DNA of 64,000 nt from Streptomyces bathyalis (GCF_015910445.1 NZ_CP048882.1:5763501-5827500), one strand, 5' to 3'; shown: positions 50,732-60,609, counted from the first letter of the stretch. The notes: generated from the letters alone by a model not told the origin. Program-made: numbers and translations.

Positions 50732-51594
50732 CGGTGACCGCCACGAAGACGATCCCCGTTCCGGGAAGGCGGGGCGGGCGAGGCCCGCTCGCCGCGTTCG
50801 GACTGCACGCGGGGCTGCTGGCGGCGACGGCCGTCGCGCTCTTCCCGCCGCTGTGGCTGCTGGTGACGTCCTTCAAGCCGAAGAGCGAGTCGTTCTCCAC
50901 CGCCCTGGTGAACGACTTCACGCTCGACAACTACACGCATGTCGTCGCCGACACCTACTTCCTGACGTGGCTGGGCAATTCGCTGGTCGTCGTCGTGGGC
51001 ACGACCCTGATCGGCGTCTTCATCGCCGCGACCACCGGCTACGCCATCAGCCGGTTCCGCTTCCCCGGGATGCGGCCGCTGATGTGGGTGCTGCTGGTCA
51101 CGCAGATGTTCCCCATGGCGGTGCTCATCGTGCCGCTGTACAACACCATGGCGAGCCTCGGCCTGCTCAACCAGCCCGTCGGCCTGATCATCACCTATCT
51201 GACGGTGGCCGTGCCCTTCTGCGCGTGGATGATGAAGGGCTTCTTCGACACCGTCCCCGTCGACATCGACGAGTCGGGGCGTGTCGACGGGCTCACCCCC
51301 TTCGGGACCTTCTGGCGGCTCGTGCTGCCGCTGGCGAGGCCCGGCCTGGCCGTCACCGGGTTCTACACCTTCGTGACCGCGTGGGCCGAAGTCGCCTATG
51401 CCACGGCCTTCATGACGGGGGAGGAGAACCTGACTCTCGCGGGCGGGCTGCAGACCTTCGTCAACCGGTACGGCTCCGACTGGGGTTCGATGACCGCCGC
51501 GGCCGTCATCGTCGCCGTCCCCGCTGCGGTCGTCTTCGGGTTCGCGCAGCGCCATCTCGTCGCCGGGCTCACCGCCGGCGCCACGAAGTCGTGA
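50728..51594 (+). CDS. malG: Maltose ABC transporter permease MalG
   Basis: About 288 residues with six transmembrane segments. The EAA-type loop is present as DESGRVDGLTPFGTFWRLVLPLARPG, with Glu-Ser-Gly replacing Glu-Ala-Ala. Forms the channel with MalF. Overlapping GTG codons at 50725 and 50728; 50728 gives the usual 4-bp GTGA overlap with malF and GGGAGAGG lies just upstream. Confidence 0.93.
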   Translation: MTVTATKTIPVPGRRGGRGPLAAFGLHAGLLAATAVALFPPLWLLVTSFKPKSESFSTALVNDFTLDNYTHVVADTYFLTWLGNSLVVVVGTTLIGVFIAATTGYAISRFRFPGMRPLMWVLLVTQMFPMAVLIVPLYNTMASLGLLNQPVGLIITYLTVAVPFCAWMMKGFFDTVPVDIDESGRVDGLTPFGTFWRLVLPLARPGLAVTGFYTFVTAWAEVAYATAFMTGEENLTLAGGLQTFVNRYGSDWGSMTAAAVIVAVPAAVVFGFAQRHLVAGLTAGATKS

Positions 51595-51675
51595 GCCACG
51601 AAGTTCCGGGGCCCGCCACAGACCCGGCCGGACCGGCCGGGGAACCCCACCACTCCTCTACCTCTCAGGGATGAC

Positions 51676-53370
51676 ATGACCCAGCATCTCGGACACACCG
51701 GCAGCGCGGCTCCGGCCGGCGAGCAGGGAAGGCGACCGGAGCGCACGGGGTGGTGGCGTGACGCGGTCATCTACCAGGTCTATCCGCGCTCGTTCGCCGA
51801 CGCCGACGGTGACGGCATGGGCGACCTCGCGGGCGTACGGTCCCGGCTGCCGTACCTCGCGGATCTCGGCGTGGACGCTGTCTGGCTCAGCCCCTTCTAC
51901 GCCTCACCGCAGGCGGACGGCGGCTACGACGTGACCGACTACCGCGCCGTCGACCCGCGCTTCGGTGACCTGGCGGACGCCGCCGCGCTGATCAAGGACG
52001 CGCACGCGCTGGGGCTGCGCGTCATCGTCGACGTCGTGCCCAACCACTCCTCCGACCGGCACGCGTGGTTCCAGCAGGCCCTGGAGGAGGGCCCGGGTTC
52101 GCCGGCCCGTGCGCGCTACCACTTCCGGCCCGGCAGGGGCGAGGATGGTCAACTGCCGCCGAACGACTGGGAGTCGGTCTTCGGAGGCCCGGCCTGGACG
52201 CGTGTGAAGGAGAGTGACGGGGCCCCGGGCGAGTGGTATCTGCACCTCTTCGCGCCCGAGCAGCCCGACTTCGACTGGGAACACCCCGCCGTGCACGACG
52301 AGTTCCGCACGGTGCTGCGCTTCTGGCTCGACCTCGGCGTCGACGGCTTCCGCATCGACGTCGCCCACGGACTCGTCAAGGCACCGGGCCTTCCCGACAC
52401 GGGGCAGACCGGCCAGCTGCGGCTGCTGGGCAACGCGCGGCTGCCCTTCTTCGACCAGGACGGCGTGCACGAGATCTACCGCGACTGGCGGCGCGTCCTG
52501 GAGGAGTACCCCGGCGAACGCATCGGCGTCGCCGAGGCGTGGACTCCGAACTCGCAGCGCACCGCCCTCTACGTGCGCGAGGACGAGCTGCACCAGGCGT
52601 TCAACTTCCACTATCTGCAGACCGGTTGGGACGCCGAGGCGCTGCGCGCCGTCGTCACCGAGTCCCTGGAGGCCATGCGGCCCGTCGATGCTCCCGCGAC
52701 GTGGGTGCTCTCCAACCACGACGTCGTACGCCACCGCACCCGCCTCGGCGGGGGCCTGCCCCGCGCACGTGCGGCCGCGCTCCTGATGCTGGCGCTGCCG
52801 GGCTCCGCGTACGTCTACCAGGGGGAGGAGCTGGGCCTGCCCGAGGTCACCGAACTCCCCGACGAGGCCCGCCAGGACCCGTCCTTCTTCCGCGACAACG
52901 GGCAGGACGGGCTGCGCGACGGCTGCCGCGTGCCCCTGCCGTGGGACCGGGCAGGCAGCTCCTTCGGCTTCGGCCGCGGTGGGAGCTGGCTGCCGCAGCC
53001 GGAGGACTGGGGCGAGATGTCGGTGGCTGCACAGGCCGGCGACCCCGACTCGACGCTGGAGCTGTACCGCAAGGCCTTGCGGCTGCGCCACGAGCACCCC
53101 GGCCTCGGCGCGGGGGAGTCCGTCGAGTGGCTGCACGCACCGGAGGGGGTTCTCGCCTTCCGCCGCGGCGACTTCGTCTGCACCGCCAACACCGGCGACG
53201 GACCCGCCGAACTCCAGGAAATCCCGGGCGAGTTGATCCTCGCGAGCGGCCCTTACGACGGCCGTGGCCACCTGCCGGCCGACACCACAGCATGGTGGAG
53301 CGCCGCGCCGGGTACCGGGGCCGCCACGACGGACGGCACGGGCGCGGCCACCGGGCAGGCGGGCGCATGA
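51676..53370 (+). CDS. aglA: Alpha-glucosidase, GH13
   Basis: 564 residues. GH13 motifs: YQVYPRSFADADGDGMGDLAG, DVVPNHSSD, catalytic Asp in GFRIDVAHGL, acid/base Glu in GVAEAW and the third Asp in VLSNHDVVR. No signal peptide, so it degrades imported maltodextrins in the cytoplasm. The C-terminal tail is Ala/Gly/Thr-rich. It follows malG by 81 bp and its TGA overlaps the ATG of the second LacI gene (ATGA). Confidence 0.93.
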   Translation: MTQHLGHTGSAAPAGEQGRRPERTGWWRDAVIYQVYPRSFADADGDGMGDLAGVRSRLPYLADLGVDAVWLSPFYASPQADGGYDVTDYRAVDPRFGDLADAAALIKDAHALGLRVIVDVVPNHSSDRHAWFQQALEEGPGSPARARYHFRPGRGEDGQLPPNDWESVFGGPAWTRVKESDGAPGEWYLHLFAPEQPDFDWEHPAVHDEFRTVLRFWLDLGVDGFRIDVAHGLVKAPGLPDTGQTGQLRLLGNARLPFFDQDGVHEIYRDWRRVLEEYPGERIGVAEAWTPNSQRTALYVREDELHQAFNFHYLQTGWDAEALRAVVTESLEAMRPVDAPATWVLSNHDVVRHRTRLGGGLPRARAAALLMLALPGSAYVYQGEELGLPEVTELPDEARQDPSFFRDNGQDGLRDGCRVPLPWDRAGSSFGFGRGGSWLPQPEDWGEMSVAAQAGDPDSTLELYRKALRLRHEHPGLGAGESVEWLHAPEGVLAFRRGDFVCTANTGDGPAELQEIPGELILASGPYDGRGHLPADTTAWWSAAPGTGAATTDGTGAATGQAGA

Positions 53371-54428
53371 CGGCACCCGCCTCGGCGCTCCCCGCCACGC
53401 GCCTCGCCGACATCGCCGGGCAGGCGCGCGTCAGCGAAGCGACCGTCAGCCGCGTACTCAACGGCAAGGCGGGCGTGGCCGATTCGACGAGGCAGCGGGT
53501 GCTGGCCGCGCTCGACGTGCTCGGGTACGAGCGGCCCGTACGGCTGCGGCCGCGCAGCGCCGGACTCGTCGGCCTCGTCATCCCCGAGCTGACCAACCCG
53601 ATCTTCCCGGCGTTCGCCCAGGTCATCGAGCAGTCCCTCAGCGGCTACGGCTACACGCCCGTGCTCGGCACGCAGATGCCCGGCGGGGCCACCGAGGACG
53701 AACTGGTGGCCCAGCTCGTCGAGCGTGCCGTCACCGGCGTCATCTTCCTCTCCGGGCTGCACGCCGACCTGACGGCCGATCCCGCACGCTATGCGCGGCT
53801 CGCGGCCCGTGGCGTGCCGTACGTCCTGGTCAACGGCTACAACGAGCGGATCGCCGCACCCTTCGTCTCGCCGGACGACCGGGCGGCTGCCCGCATCGCG
53901 GTACGGCACCTGCGCGACCTGGGCCACGAGCGGATCGGGCTCGCCGTCGGCCCGGACCGGTTCGTGCCGGTTCGCCGCAAGGCTCAGGGCTTCGCGGAGG
54001 AGCTGGCCCAGGACGGACCGGGGCGGGCGTCCGGCCTCGTGCGGCACACCCTGTTCACGGTGGAGGGCGGCCACGCCGCGGCGGGCGGCCTCCTGGACGA
54101 GGGCTGCACCGGCATCGTCTGCGGCGGCGACCTGATGGCGCTGGGCGCCATTCGCGCCGCACGCCAGCGCGGACTCGACGTGCCCCGCGACGTCTCTGTC
54201 GTCGGCTACGACGACTCGGAGCTGAACGCCTTCACCGACCCGCCGCTGACGACCGTCCGGCAGCCCGTGCGCGCCATGGCGAACGCCGCGGTGACCACGC
54301 TGCTGGAGGAGATCCGCGGAAACCCCGTGCCCCACAGCGAGTTCGTCTTCCAACCGGAGCTCGTCGTACGAGGGTCCACGGGTCAGGCGCCCCCGCGCGC
54401 GGGGGACAGATCCCGGGCGGGCGGGTGA
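53367..54428 (+). CDS. Second LacI-family regulator of the maltose operon (MalR paralogue)
   Basis: 353 residues. HTH segment RLADIAGQARVSEATVSR plus VLNGKAGVADSTRQRVLAALDVLGYERP is almost the same as in malR; the effector domains also align nearly end to end (for example SAGLVGL, NPIFPAFAQVIEQ, APFVSPDDRAA, GLAVGP). It is the last gene of the operon, translationally coupled to aglA by 4 bp, so its dose rises when the operon is on. In S. coelicolor a single malR is described here. Confidence 0.93.
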   Translation: MTAPASALPATRLADIAGQARVSEATVSRVLNGKAGVADSTRQRVLAALDVLGYERPVRLRPRSAGLVGLVIPELTNPIFPAFAQVIEQSLSGYGYTPVLGTQMPGGATEDELVAQLVERAVTGVIFLSGLHADLTADPARYARLAARGVPYVLVNGYNERIAAPFVSPDDRAAARIAVRHLRDLGHERIGLAVGPDRFVPVRRKAQGFAEELAQDGPGRASGLVRHTLFTVEGGHAAAGGLLDEGCTGIVCGGDLMALGAIRAARQRGLDVPRDVSVVGYDDSELNAFTDPPLTTVRQPVRAMANAAVTTLLEEIRGNPVPHSEFVFQPELVVRGSTGQAPPRAGDRSRAGG

Positions 54429-54579
54429 CCGTCCCGGCGGCACTCATATGGGGGCCGCCGTCCTCGCTCCGCGCCCGGTCCCACTCTCCGGTCCGGCCGG
54501 CCGGCGGCCCGCCACGAGCGGTCCGCACGCGCCCGGCCGGTCGGGCCGGTCCTCGTACCACCGCCGCCGACCACCGAAG

Positions 54580-54617
54580 GGGCGGGAGGCATCCGGGCCT
54601 GGTACGGCCTCCCGCCC
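54580..54617. terminator. Bidirectional hairpin after the maltose operon
   Basis: GGGCGGGAGGC (54580-54590) pairs perfectly with GCCTCCCGCCC (54607-54617) across 16 nt. It lies between the convergent regulator gene and the sigma-like membrane protein gene. Confidence 0.75.
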
Positions 54618-54623
54618 GGACGG

Positions 54624-56639
54624 TCAGCGCTTGAGGCTCAGCTTCTCGCCGTTGGCCAGCCGTGCGGTGATCCTCGCCTTGGCGCCCTTCTTCGCGGGCA
54701 GAGCCAGCTTCCGGTCCAGTGAAGTGCCGCTCGGACCGCCCGACTTGCCCTTCACGCGGATGCTGGCCACCTTCTTGCTGCCCGCGGCGAGCACGTACCA
54801 GTTACCGGCGTCGCTCTTCCACAGCCCGCCGCTCACGGCGTGCGGACGGCGGGGGCCGCACGCGGGGGTGTCCGTCACGCGCGACGTGAACATCGCCTGC
54901 TCGCCCTGCTCCAGGCCCGAACGCCGGAAGCTGGTGAAGATCCGCGCGTCCTTGCCCCGCCACGTCTCACCGCGGGTGCACAGCCAGGTCGCCGAACTCA
55001 CCCCGCCCGGCAGCAACTGCGTCGCGAACTTCCAGGTGTTGACCGAGCGGACACCGCCACCGAGCATCGAGCGGAACCCGCAGGCCGTGTGCTCCAGGCG
55101 CCCACGGGCCTTCGTCCCCGTCGCGTCGCGCACTTTCTTCTTGGGGTTTCCGGACGTGACCCGTGCCGGCGTCAACTCGCCCAGATCGGTGTAGAGATGA
55201 CGTGTCGACCCGCCGCGCGTGGACAGCAGCAGCCCCGGCCAGTGGTTGCACTGGCGCGGGTCGGGGCCGGGGCCCGTCAGCGACATGAGCACCCCGTCGT
55301 CCTCGCGGTTGAGCCGCCGGCCCTCGTCGTCGGCGTGCAGCAGATCCACCTCGGCCGCCTTGGAGATCCAGGGCGCGGTCAGATAGCGGACGTTGGAGTC
55401 GCTGCGGGAGACGACCAGCGCACCGGACCCCGCGGTGTCCGCACCGTCCGTACGCGCGATGTCCAGGACGGCTCCGCCGCTGTCCGCACCCTCGGGCTCG
55501 GCGTACCGCGCGGCCCGCTGCCCGTCGTGCAGCAGGACGACCTTCGCTCCGTCCACCCGTCCCGCGTACAGCAGTTGGGGCGGTCCGGAGGGTGGCCCGG
55601 CCGATGTGCCCTGCGTCAGCGACAGCCGCACCTTTCCACCGGGGCGCGCCCAGACGGCCAGCGCACGGCGCAGCAGTCCCTCGTCGTTGGTCAGGTCGCC
55701 CCGTGCCGGCCAGGCGGAGAAGTCCGTGCGTGACGCCTCCTTCCAGGCGTTGGCCGGTACACGGATCAACGAGCCCGGTTCCAGGGCCTGTTCGGCCGCC
55801 GGGTTGCGGGCGTAGAGCGGCGCCGCCGCACCGTCCGGTCCCCACGAGTCGCCGGGAAGCCCCAGGAGCCCGCCGCAGACGACGACCGCCGCCACCGCCG
55901 CGAGAGCCGCGCGCAGATGCTGGCGGCGGCGCAGCAGGTCGGTGGGCCGTGCCTGCAGCGAGCACGGGTCGAACTCCGAAGGACCCAGCACCGGCCGGTC
56001 CTTGCCGGCCGCGGGCAGACGGATGGCGGACGCCGCGGCGAGCGCCGCGGCGGGCTCCTCCACCCCGGCCGCTTCCAGTACCCGGCACACCTCTTCGTCC
56101 GGCATGCCCTCCCAGCCGCGCAGCGCGCAGGCCGCCCGTGCCGCGCCGGAGATCTCCGACAGCGCCTTCTCCAGGGCGAGTTCGTACGCGCCGCCGGAGC
56201 GTGGGAAGAGCCGGAGCCCGAGGACGAGCGGGAAGAAGCCGGGCCGCACGGGCAGCGGGCGCAGCCGCCACGGGCCCAGGCGCCGCCGGCGCTCACCGGA
56301 GAGAGCCGACCGCAGCACACACGTCGTCAGATAGTCGTAGACGTCCGAGCGTGTCGCGTCCGCGGCCACGCCTCCGGGCCGGTGCTCACCGCCGCGCCGC
56401 TGCGTCGGCAGCGCCCTGACCTCGGCGCTGCCGCGGCCGCGGGGAAGCGCCCGTTGTACGAGCGAGTGCGCCGTCAGGACCCGCCGGTGCCGGGCGAGGG
56501 AGGGCGGCAGTACGAGATAGGCCAGCCGTACCAGCCGCGGGTAGTGCTCGACGAGCGCCGCCTGGGCCTGCTCCACGTCGACGGAGCCGGACGGTGTGCG
56601 TGAATGCTGCGAAGTCGTTTCCGAAAGGGCCACGCCCAC
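54624..56639 (-). CDS. Large membrane protein with sigma-factor-like N-terminus, function unknown
   Basis: 671 residues. Residues 20-205 resemble an ECF sigma region 2/4 layout in outline (ALVEHYPRLVRLAYLVLPPSL, then ALEKALSEISGAARAACALRGWEGMPDEEVCRVLEAAGV) but without a clear promoter-recognition helix. One hydrophobic segment follows (RAALAAVAAVVVCGGLLGLPG, about 235-255) and roughly 410 residues then face outside, rich in beta strands with several cysteines. This suggests a membrane-tethered signalling or regulatory protein, but no function is established. Start is GTG 56639 or 56633. Confidence 0.8.
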   Translation of the reverse strand: MGVALSETTSQHSRTPSGSVDVEQAQAALVEHYPRLVRLAYLVLPPSLARHRRVLTAHSLVQRALPRGRGSAEVRALPTQRRGGEHRPGGVAADATRSDVYDYLTTCVLRSALSGERRRRLGPWRLRPLPVRPGFFPLVLGLRLFPRSGGAYELALEKALSEISGAARAACALRGWEGMPDEEVCRVLEAAGVEEPAAALAAASAIRLPAAGKDRPVLGPSEFDPCSLQARPTDLLRRRQHLRAALAAVAAVVVCGGLLGLPGDSWGPDGAAAPLYARNPAAEQALEPGSLIRVPANAWKEASRTDFSAWPARGDLTNDEGLLRRALAVWARPGGKVRLSLTQGTSAGPPSGPPQLLYAGRVDGAKVVLLHDGQRAARYAEPEGADSGGAVLDIARTDGADTAGSGALVVSRSDSNVRYLTAPWISKAAEVDLLHADDEGRRLNREDDGVLMSLTGPGPDPRQCNHWPGLLLSTRGGSTRHLYTDLGELTPARVTSGNPKKKVRDATGTKARGRLEHTACGFRSMLGGGVRSVNTWKFATQLLPGGVSSATWLCTRGETWRGKDARIFTSFRRSGLEQGEQAMFTSRVTDTPACGPRRPHAVSGGLWKSDAGNWYVLAAGSKKVASIRVKGKSGGPSGTSLDRKLALPAKKGAKARITARLANGEKLSLKR

Positions 56640-56728
56640 GAGAACGAACGACCGTCGGCTTGGTCACCTGGCGCCCCCGGGTGCGCCGACGCGTCCGCCG
56701 CATCCGGGGAGAGCAAGGCCCGCCAAGG

Positions 56729-59700
56729 TCAGCGCACTTCCCAGTCCCCGAACTCGACGGTGCCGCGGATCCCCGTACCGCCGTTCGTCGCCGACATGAA
56801 CATCCCCACGTCCTGCTGCGAGAGCACGCCCGGCACGGTGACGGTTCCGACGGAGCGCCAGTTCGCGCCCTCGTCCGTGGACAGCTCGCCCTGGAAGGTG
56901 CGGCCGTCGCGGGTGAGGCGCAGCGTGACGGGAGCGGCGACGCCGGTGACGCGTTCGTAGCGGTCGAGGGTGCCGTCGCCGTCGGAGTCGTAGGAGAGCA
57001 CCACACCGTTGCCCGGTGTCACCGACAGGTTCACGAAGCCCTGCGAGACCGCGCCCGGCAGTTCGTTGCGGGCGACGATCCCGGCACGGGCCCACGGTCC
57101 CGTCTCCTCCTGCGAGGTGACGCGCACGGTGACCGAGACGCCGTCACGCAGGGCTCCCTCGCGGTAGATGGCGCCGAAGTGCGACGTGCCCTTCCACATG
57201 TCGTCGCCGCCGCCTTCGATCGCGAAGCGCTTGCCGAGCTGGCCGAAGACGGCGTCGTTGGTGCTGACGGTGGACAGCTCCTGGTCGAGCGGCCCGGCGA
57301 CGTAGAGCTTGCCGGGCTGCGGCATCCGCACGCGGCGCTCGCCCTCGGGCCCGTACTCCACGGCCAGTTCGTAGTCGAGCGGCTTCAGCGGGTCCTTCAG
57401 TTCGTCCTTCGGCGCCCGCACACGCCACGTCACGCTGGCGCTGCTGCCCTGCTCGACGCGGAGGACGGAGGTGGAGCCCTGCGGCTCGGCGTCCTGCAGT
57501 CCGGCCAGGGAGAAGTCGACGGTGCCGGTCGCGCGCAGCCCGCTCTCGTTGCGGAAGACGGCCTCGAACTCGCCGGAGGCACCGGGGGTGAGGGTGACCG
57601 GGTCGGACTTGGCGGTCAGGCTGCCCTGGAACGGCGCCTTGGACAGGGCGGCGTGCACGCGCTTCGCGGTGCGGTAGGTGTCACCGGAGGGACGCTGCGG
57701 ATACGACTTCTTCTCCCGCGTCCAGGCCGACTCCAGCTCGTACCAGTCGAAGCTCTTGGGGGTCCGGTCCTCGGCGAGGGCGTCCTCCAGCTCTTCCAGA
57801 TAGGCGCGCCACTGGGGCTGGTGGAAGTCGCCGATGAGGCCCTGCCAGTCGCGGTTGGCGTAGTTGGCGAGCATGCCGTTGTCGGCGGCGGGGCGGTCCG
57901 CCCACGCGGTGAGAAGCGTACGCGCGGTGAGTTCGAGCTTGTCCTTCTCCGACGCGTCGCCGGCCAGCTCCCGAGCGTCGGCCAGCCACGGGCCGAGCAG
58001 GAAGGACTGGTGGGTGCCGGCGATCTCGTCGCTCAGTTTCATCAGCGAGAGCCACAGGTTGCTGAGCTTGCGGAAGGCAGCCGTGTCCTGCTGCTGGTGC
58101 GCGGACTTCAGCCGGCCGATCAGCATCCACGAACGGTTGGCGAGGGCCTGGCGCCCGATGTCGGTGAGGTCGTAGCGGTAGGCGTCGCTGCCGCGCAGCG
58201 ATTCACGGACGCCGAGCAGGGCCGTCAGCGCCGCGTCGAAGTCGGCGAGGTCGAAGGCCGGGGTGTGCGTGGCGTAGTGCGCACCGGAGCGGGCGTCGAG
58301 GCTGGGCCGTGCCGAGAAGATGCTGTCGTGCGGACGGCCGTCGGTGCTGCTGATCTCGTACGCGGTGCCGCGCAGGGCCGCGAGGGCGGCGCGGGCCTTC
58401 TCGTCGTCGCCGCCGTAGCGAAGCCGCGCATAGTTGGCGAACCACTGCTCGCGGTCGACGGCCTCCTCACGCCAGGCGAGTTCGCTGAAGAGTTCGAAGG
58501 CGAGGGGGTCGCGGTGTGTGGACTCCGGCATGTACGCGGTGCCTGCCAGCTTGCTGCCGGATTTGTCACGCCACTTGGTGAAACGCTCCGACCACATCTG
58601 GGTCTTGGCGCCGATCGTCGTGCGGCCGCCGAAGTTGGGGATCGTGCCGAACGCGTAGGGGACATCGCCCCAGTCCGACTCGCGGCTCGTGATCCTCTCC
58701 AGGTCCGAGAGGCCGTCGACGACGAGCGCGCGGTCCTTGTGCCGCAGGGCGTCCAGCAGCGCGCGGCGCGGGTTCTTCTGCCAGCCGAGAATCATCCACG
58801 TAGCGCCGGGCAGTGCCGTCTGAAGCGCCTTCTCCACGGCCTGCGCCGCATCCGCGACGGGCACGTCGCCGGCCTTGCCGCCTTCGTGCAGCAGATCCAT
58901 CTTGACGTGGCGGATGTCGCCGAAGACGTCCTTCTGGTGCTTGTAGAACGCGGCGGCGACCTTGCGGAAGACGGACGTGCGCGGGTCGAGCCAGGCGGGC
59001 CTGGTCAGGCCGTTCCAGTCGCCCTGGGGCACGGTCCTTCCGCCCGGATTACGGTCCGAGAAGTCGTCGGGAACCGTGCCGAAGTAGCCGGGCAGCACGG
59101 CGTGCATGCCCAGTTCGCGCAGCCGGGTCACGATGCGGCGGCCCAGGTCCTCACGCTTCTTCAGCAGGCCGGTGGAGATGGGCCCGCCGTACTCGGACAG
59201 GTTCTGCAGCAGCCACCACGGCTGGTGCGAGGGCGCGGGAATCCACTCGCGGGCCTCGTCGTCGGAGTAGCCGAAGTCCATCAGCAGGCGGTGGTAGACG
59301 GCCTCGGAACCGGTCGTCACCAGCACCTCGTTGCAGCCGTGCAGCGCCATCACGTCGATGAAGCGCTCCCAGTGCGCCCAGTCCGCGTAGGGGGCGGTGT
59401 AGCCGTCGTGCGTGTCGTTGAGCATGAAGCGGTGCGGCACGGTGGCGCTGCGCTCGTACGGGCTGCCGGGCGCGGGGAGCTGCTTGGGCAGATCCGTCTG
59501 GCTGCCCGCCCAGGAGATGTGGGACGCACAGGTGTACTTCAGATACCAGTGCAGTCCGGTGAGGGCCACGGCAGGGGAGGTCCCGGCGATCTCGATGGCG
59601 CCCGCGCGTCCGGAGACCTTGAACCGTTCCTTGCCGCCGGTGAGCACGGTGAAGGAGATCTGATCGTCGTGGCCGGGGAGCAGACGCTGGACGGCGGCCT

Positions 59701-59869
59701 CTGCGTGCTTCATGTCCGCGGCCGCGTGGAGGCCGGGCGCGGCCGGCGTCTGGGCCGCTGCCGGGTTCGTGCTGGGACCCAGCGCCACACCCGCGCCGAG
59801 CGCTCCCGCCGTACCCAGGAGCTTGCGTCTGTTGATGTCCTCCACGGCGTGCTCCACTTCTCGCAACAT
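56729..59869 (-). CDS. Alpha-N-acetylglucosaminidase, GH89 (NAGLU type), Tat-exported
   Basis: About 1046 residues. Twin-arginine signal RRKLLGTAGALGAG (R14, R15) then AAAQ. The GH89 core follows: an N-terminal small domain, HWYLKYTCASHISWAGSQ, NDTHDGYTAPYADWAHWERFIDVMALHGCNEVLV, MLQ-type WWLLQNLSEYGGP and the long helical domain. After the catalytic part come a NEW3/CARDB-like beta domain (FRNESGLRATGTVDFSL) and a C-terminal lectin-like jelly roll. It removes terminal alpha-linked GlcNAc from extracellular glycans. ATG 59869 chosen to place the RR motif near the N-terminus; an upstream GTG would add 10 residues. Confidence 0.9.
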   Translation of the reverse strand: MLREVEHAVEDINRRKLLGTAGALGAGVALGPSTNPAAAQTPAAPGLHAAADMKHAEAAVQRLLPGHDDQISFTVLTGGKERFKVSGRAGAIEIAGTSPAVALTGLHWYLKYTCASHISWAGSQTDLPKQLPAPGSPYERSATVPHRFMLNDTHDGYTAPYADWAHWERFIDVMALHGCNEVLVTTGSEAVYHRLLMDFGYSDDEAREWIPAPSHQPWWLLQNLSEYGGPISTGLLKKREDLGRRIVTRLRELGMHAVLPGYFGTVPDDFSDRNPGGRTVPQGDWNGLTRPAWLDPRTSVFRKVAAAFYKHQKDVFGDIRHVKMDLLHEGGKAGDVPVADAAQAVEKALQTALPGATWMILGWQKNPRRALLDALRHKDRALVVDGLSDLERITSRESDWGDVPYAFGTIPNFGGRTTIGAKTQMWSERFTKWRDKSGSKLAGTAYMPESTHRDPLAFELFSELAWREEAVDREQWFANYARLRYGGDDEKARAALAALRGTAYEISSTDGRPHDSIFSARPSLDARSGAHYATHTPAFDLADFDAALTALLGVRESLRGSDAYRYDLTDIGRQALANRSWMLIGRLKSAHQQQDTAAFRKLSNLWLSLMKLSDEIAGTHQSFLLGPWLADARELAGDASEKDKLELTARTLLTAWADRPAADNGMLANYANRDWQGLIGDFHQPQWRAYLEELEDALAEDRTPKSFDWYELESAWTREKKSYPQRPSGDTYRTAKRVHAALSKAPFQGSLTAKSDPVTLTPGASGEFEAVFRNESGLRATGTVDFSLAGLQDAEPQGSTSVLRVEQGSSASVTWRVRAPKDELKDPLKPLDYELAVEYGPEGERRVRMPQPGKLYVAGPLDQELSTVSTNDAVFGQLGKRFAIEGGGDDMWKGTSHFGAIYREGALRDGVSVTVRVTSQEETGPWARAGIVARNELPGAVSQGFVNLSVTPGNGVVLSYDSDGDGTLDRYERVTGVAAPVTLRLTRDGRTFQGELSTDEGANWRSVGTVTVPGVLSQQDVGMFMSATNGGTGIRGTVEFGDWEVR

Positions 59870-59952
59870 CCGGTCACCGCTGACACATGTGGTGCGCACG
59901 CTAATGGAGTGTTAAGTGATTGGACGAGAGGGCGCGGCAAAGATTGCGCTGG

Positions 59953-60609
59953 TCAGCCCCGGTCGGACCCGTCCAGATAAGCCAGCACGGCGAGCACGCG
60001 ACGGTTGTCGTCGTCGGAGGGCGGAAGCCCCAACTTCCCGAAAATATTTGACGTGTGCTTCGCGACGGCCCGCTCCGTGACGACGAGCTGAGTGGCGATC
60101 GCGGTGTTGGAACGACCCTGCGCCATGAGTTCCATCACTTCCCGCTCCCGGGCTGTGAGTTTCGCCATGGGCGCCTCCCGCGAACGCCGGGAGAGCAGCT
60201 GCTGGATCACCTGGGGATCCATCGCCGTACCCCCCGCGGCGACGCGGCGCACCGCGTCCACGAACTGCTCCGCGTCGAAGACCCGGTCCTTGAGCAGATA
60301 GCCGATGCCTCCCGTGCCGTCCGCGAGCAGTTCGCGTGCGTACAGCTGCTCGACGTGCTGGGAGAGGACCAGGACCGGCAGCCCGGGGCGTCTGCGCCGC
60401 GCCTCCAGCGCGCACTGCAGCCCCTCGTCGCTGAACGACGGCGGCAGGCGTACGTCGACGACGGCGACATCGGGTTCCAGCTCCTTGAGCGCCTTGCTCA
60501 GCTCCGGCCCGTTGTCGACGGCGGCCGCGATCTCGAAACCGAACGCCTCGAGCAGGCGCACGAGGCCGTCACGCAGCAGGAACAGGTCTTCGGCGATGAC
60601 GACTCGCAC
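59953..60609 (-). CDS. Orphan NarL/LuxR-type response regulator
   Basis: 218 residues. Receiver domain with the acidic pair E7-D8, phosphorylated D52, S83 and K107; then a LuxR helix-turn-helix (LTAREREVMELMAQGRSNTAIATQLVVTERAVAKHTSNIFGKLG). GGAGACG about 7 nt before GTG 60609 supports the start. No sensor kinase gene is beside it, so it is an orphan. The GH89 gene starts 83 bp beyond its stop on the same strand. Confidence 0.92.
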   Translation of the reverse strand: MRVVIAEDLFLLRDGLVRLLEAFGFEIAAAVDNGPELSKALKELEPDVAVVDVRLPPSFSDEGLQCALEARRRRPGLPVLVLSQHVEQLYARELLADGTGGIGYLLKDRVFDAEQFVDAVRRVAAGGTAMDPQVIQQLLSRRSREAPMAKLTAREREVMELMAQGRSNTAIATQLVVTERAVAKHTSNIFGKLGLPPSDDDNRRVLAVLAYLDGSDRG

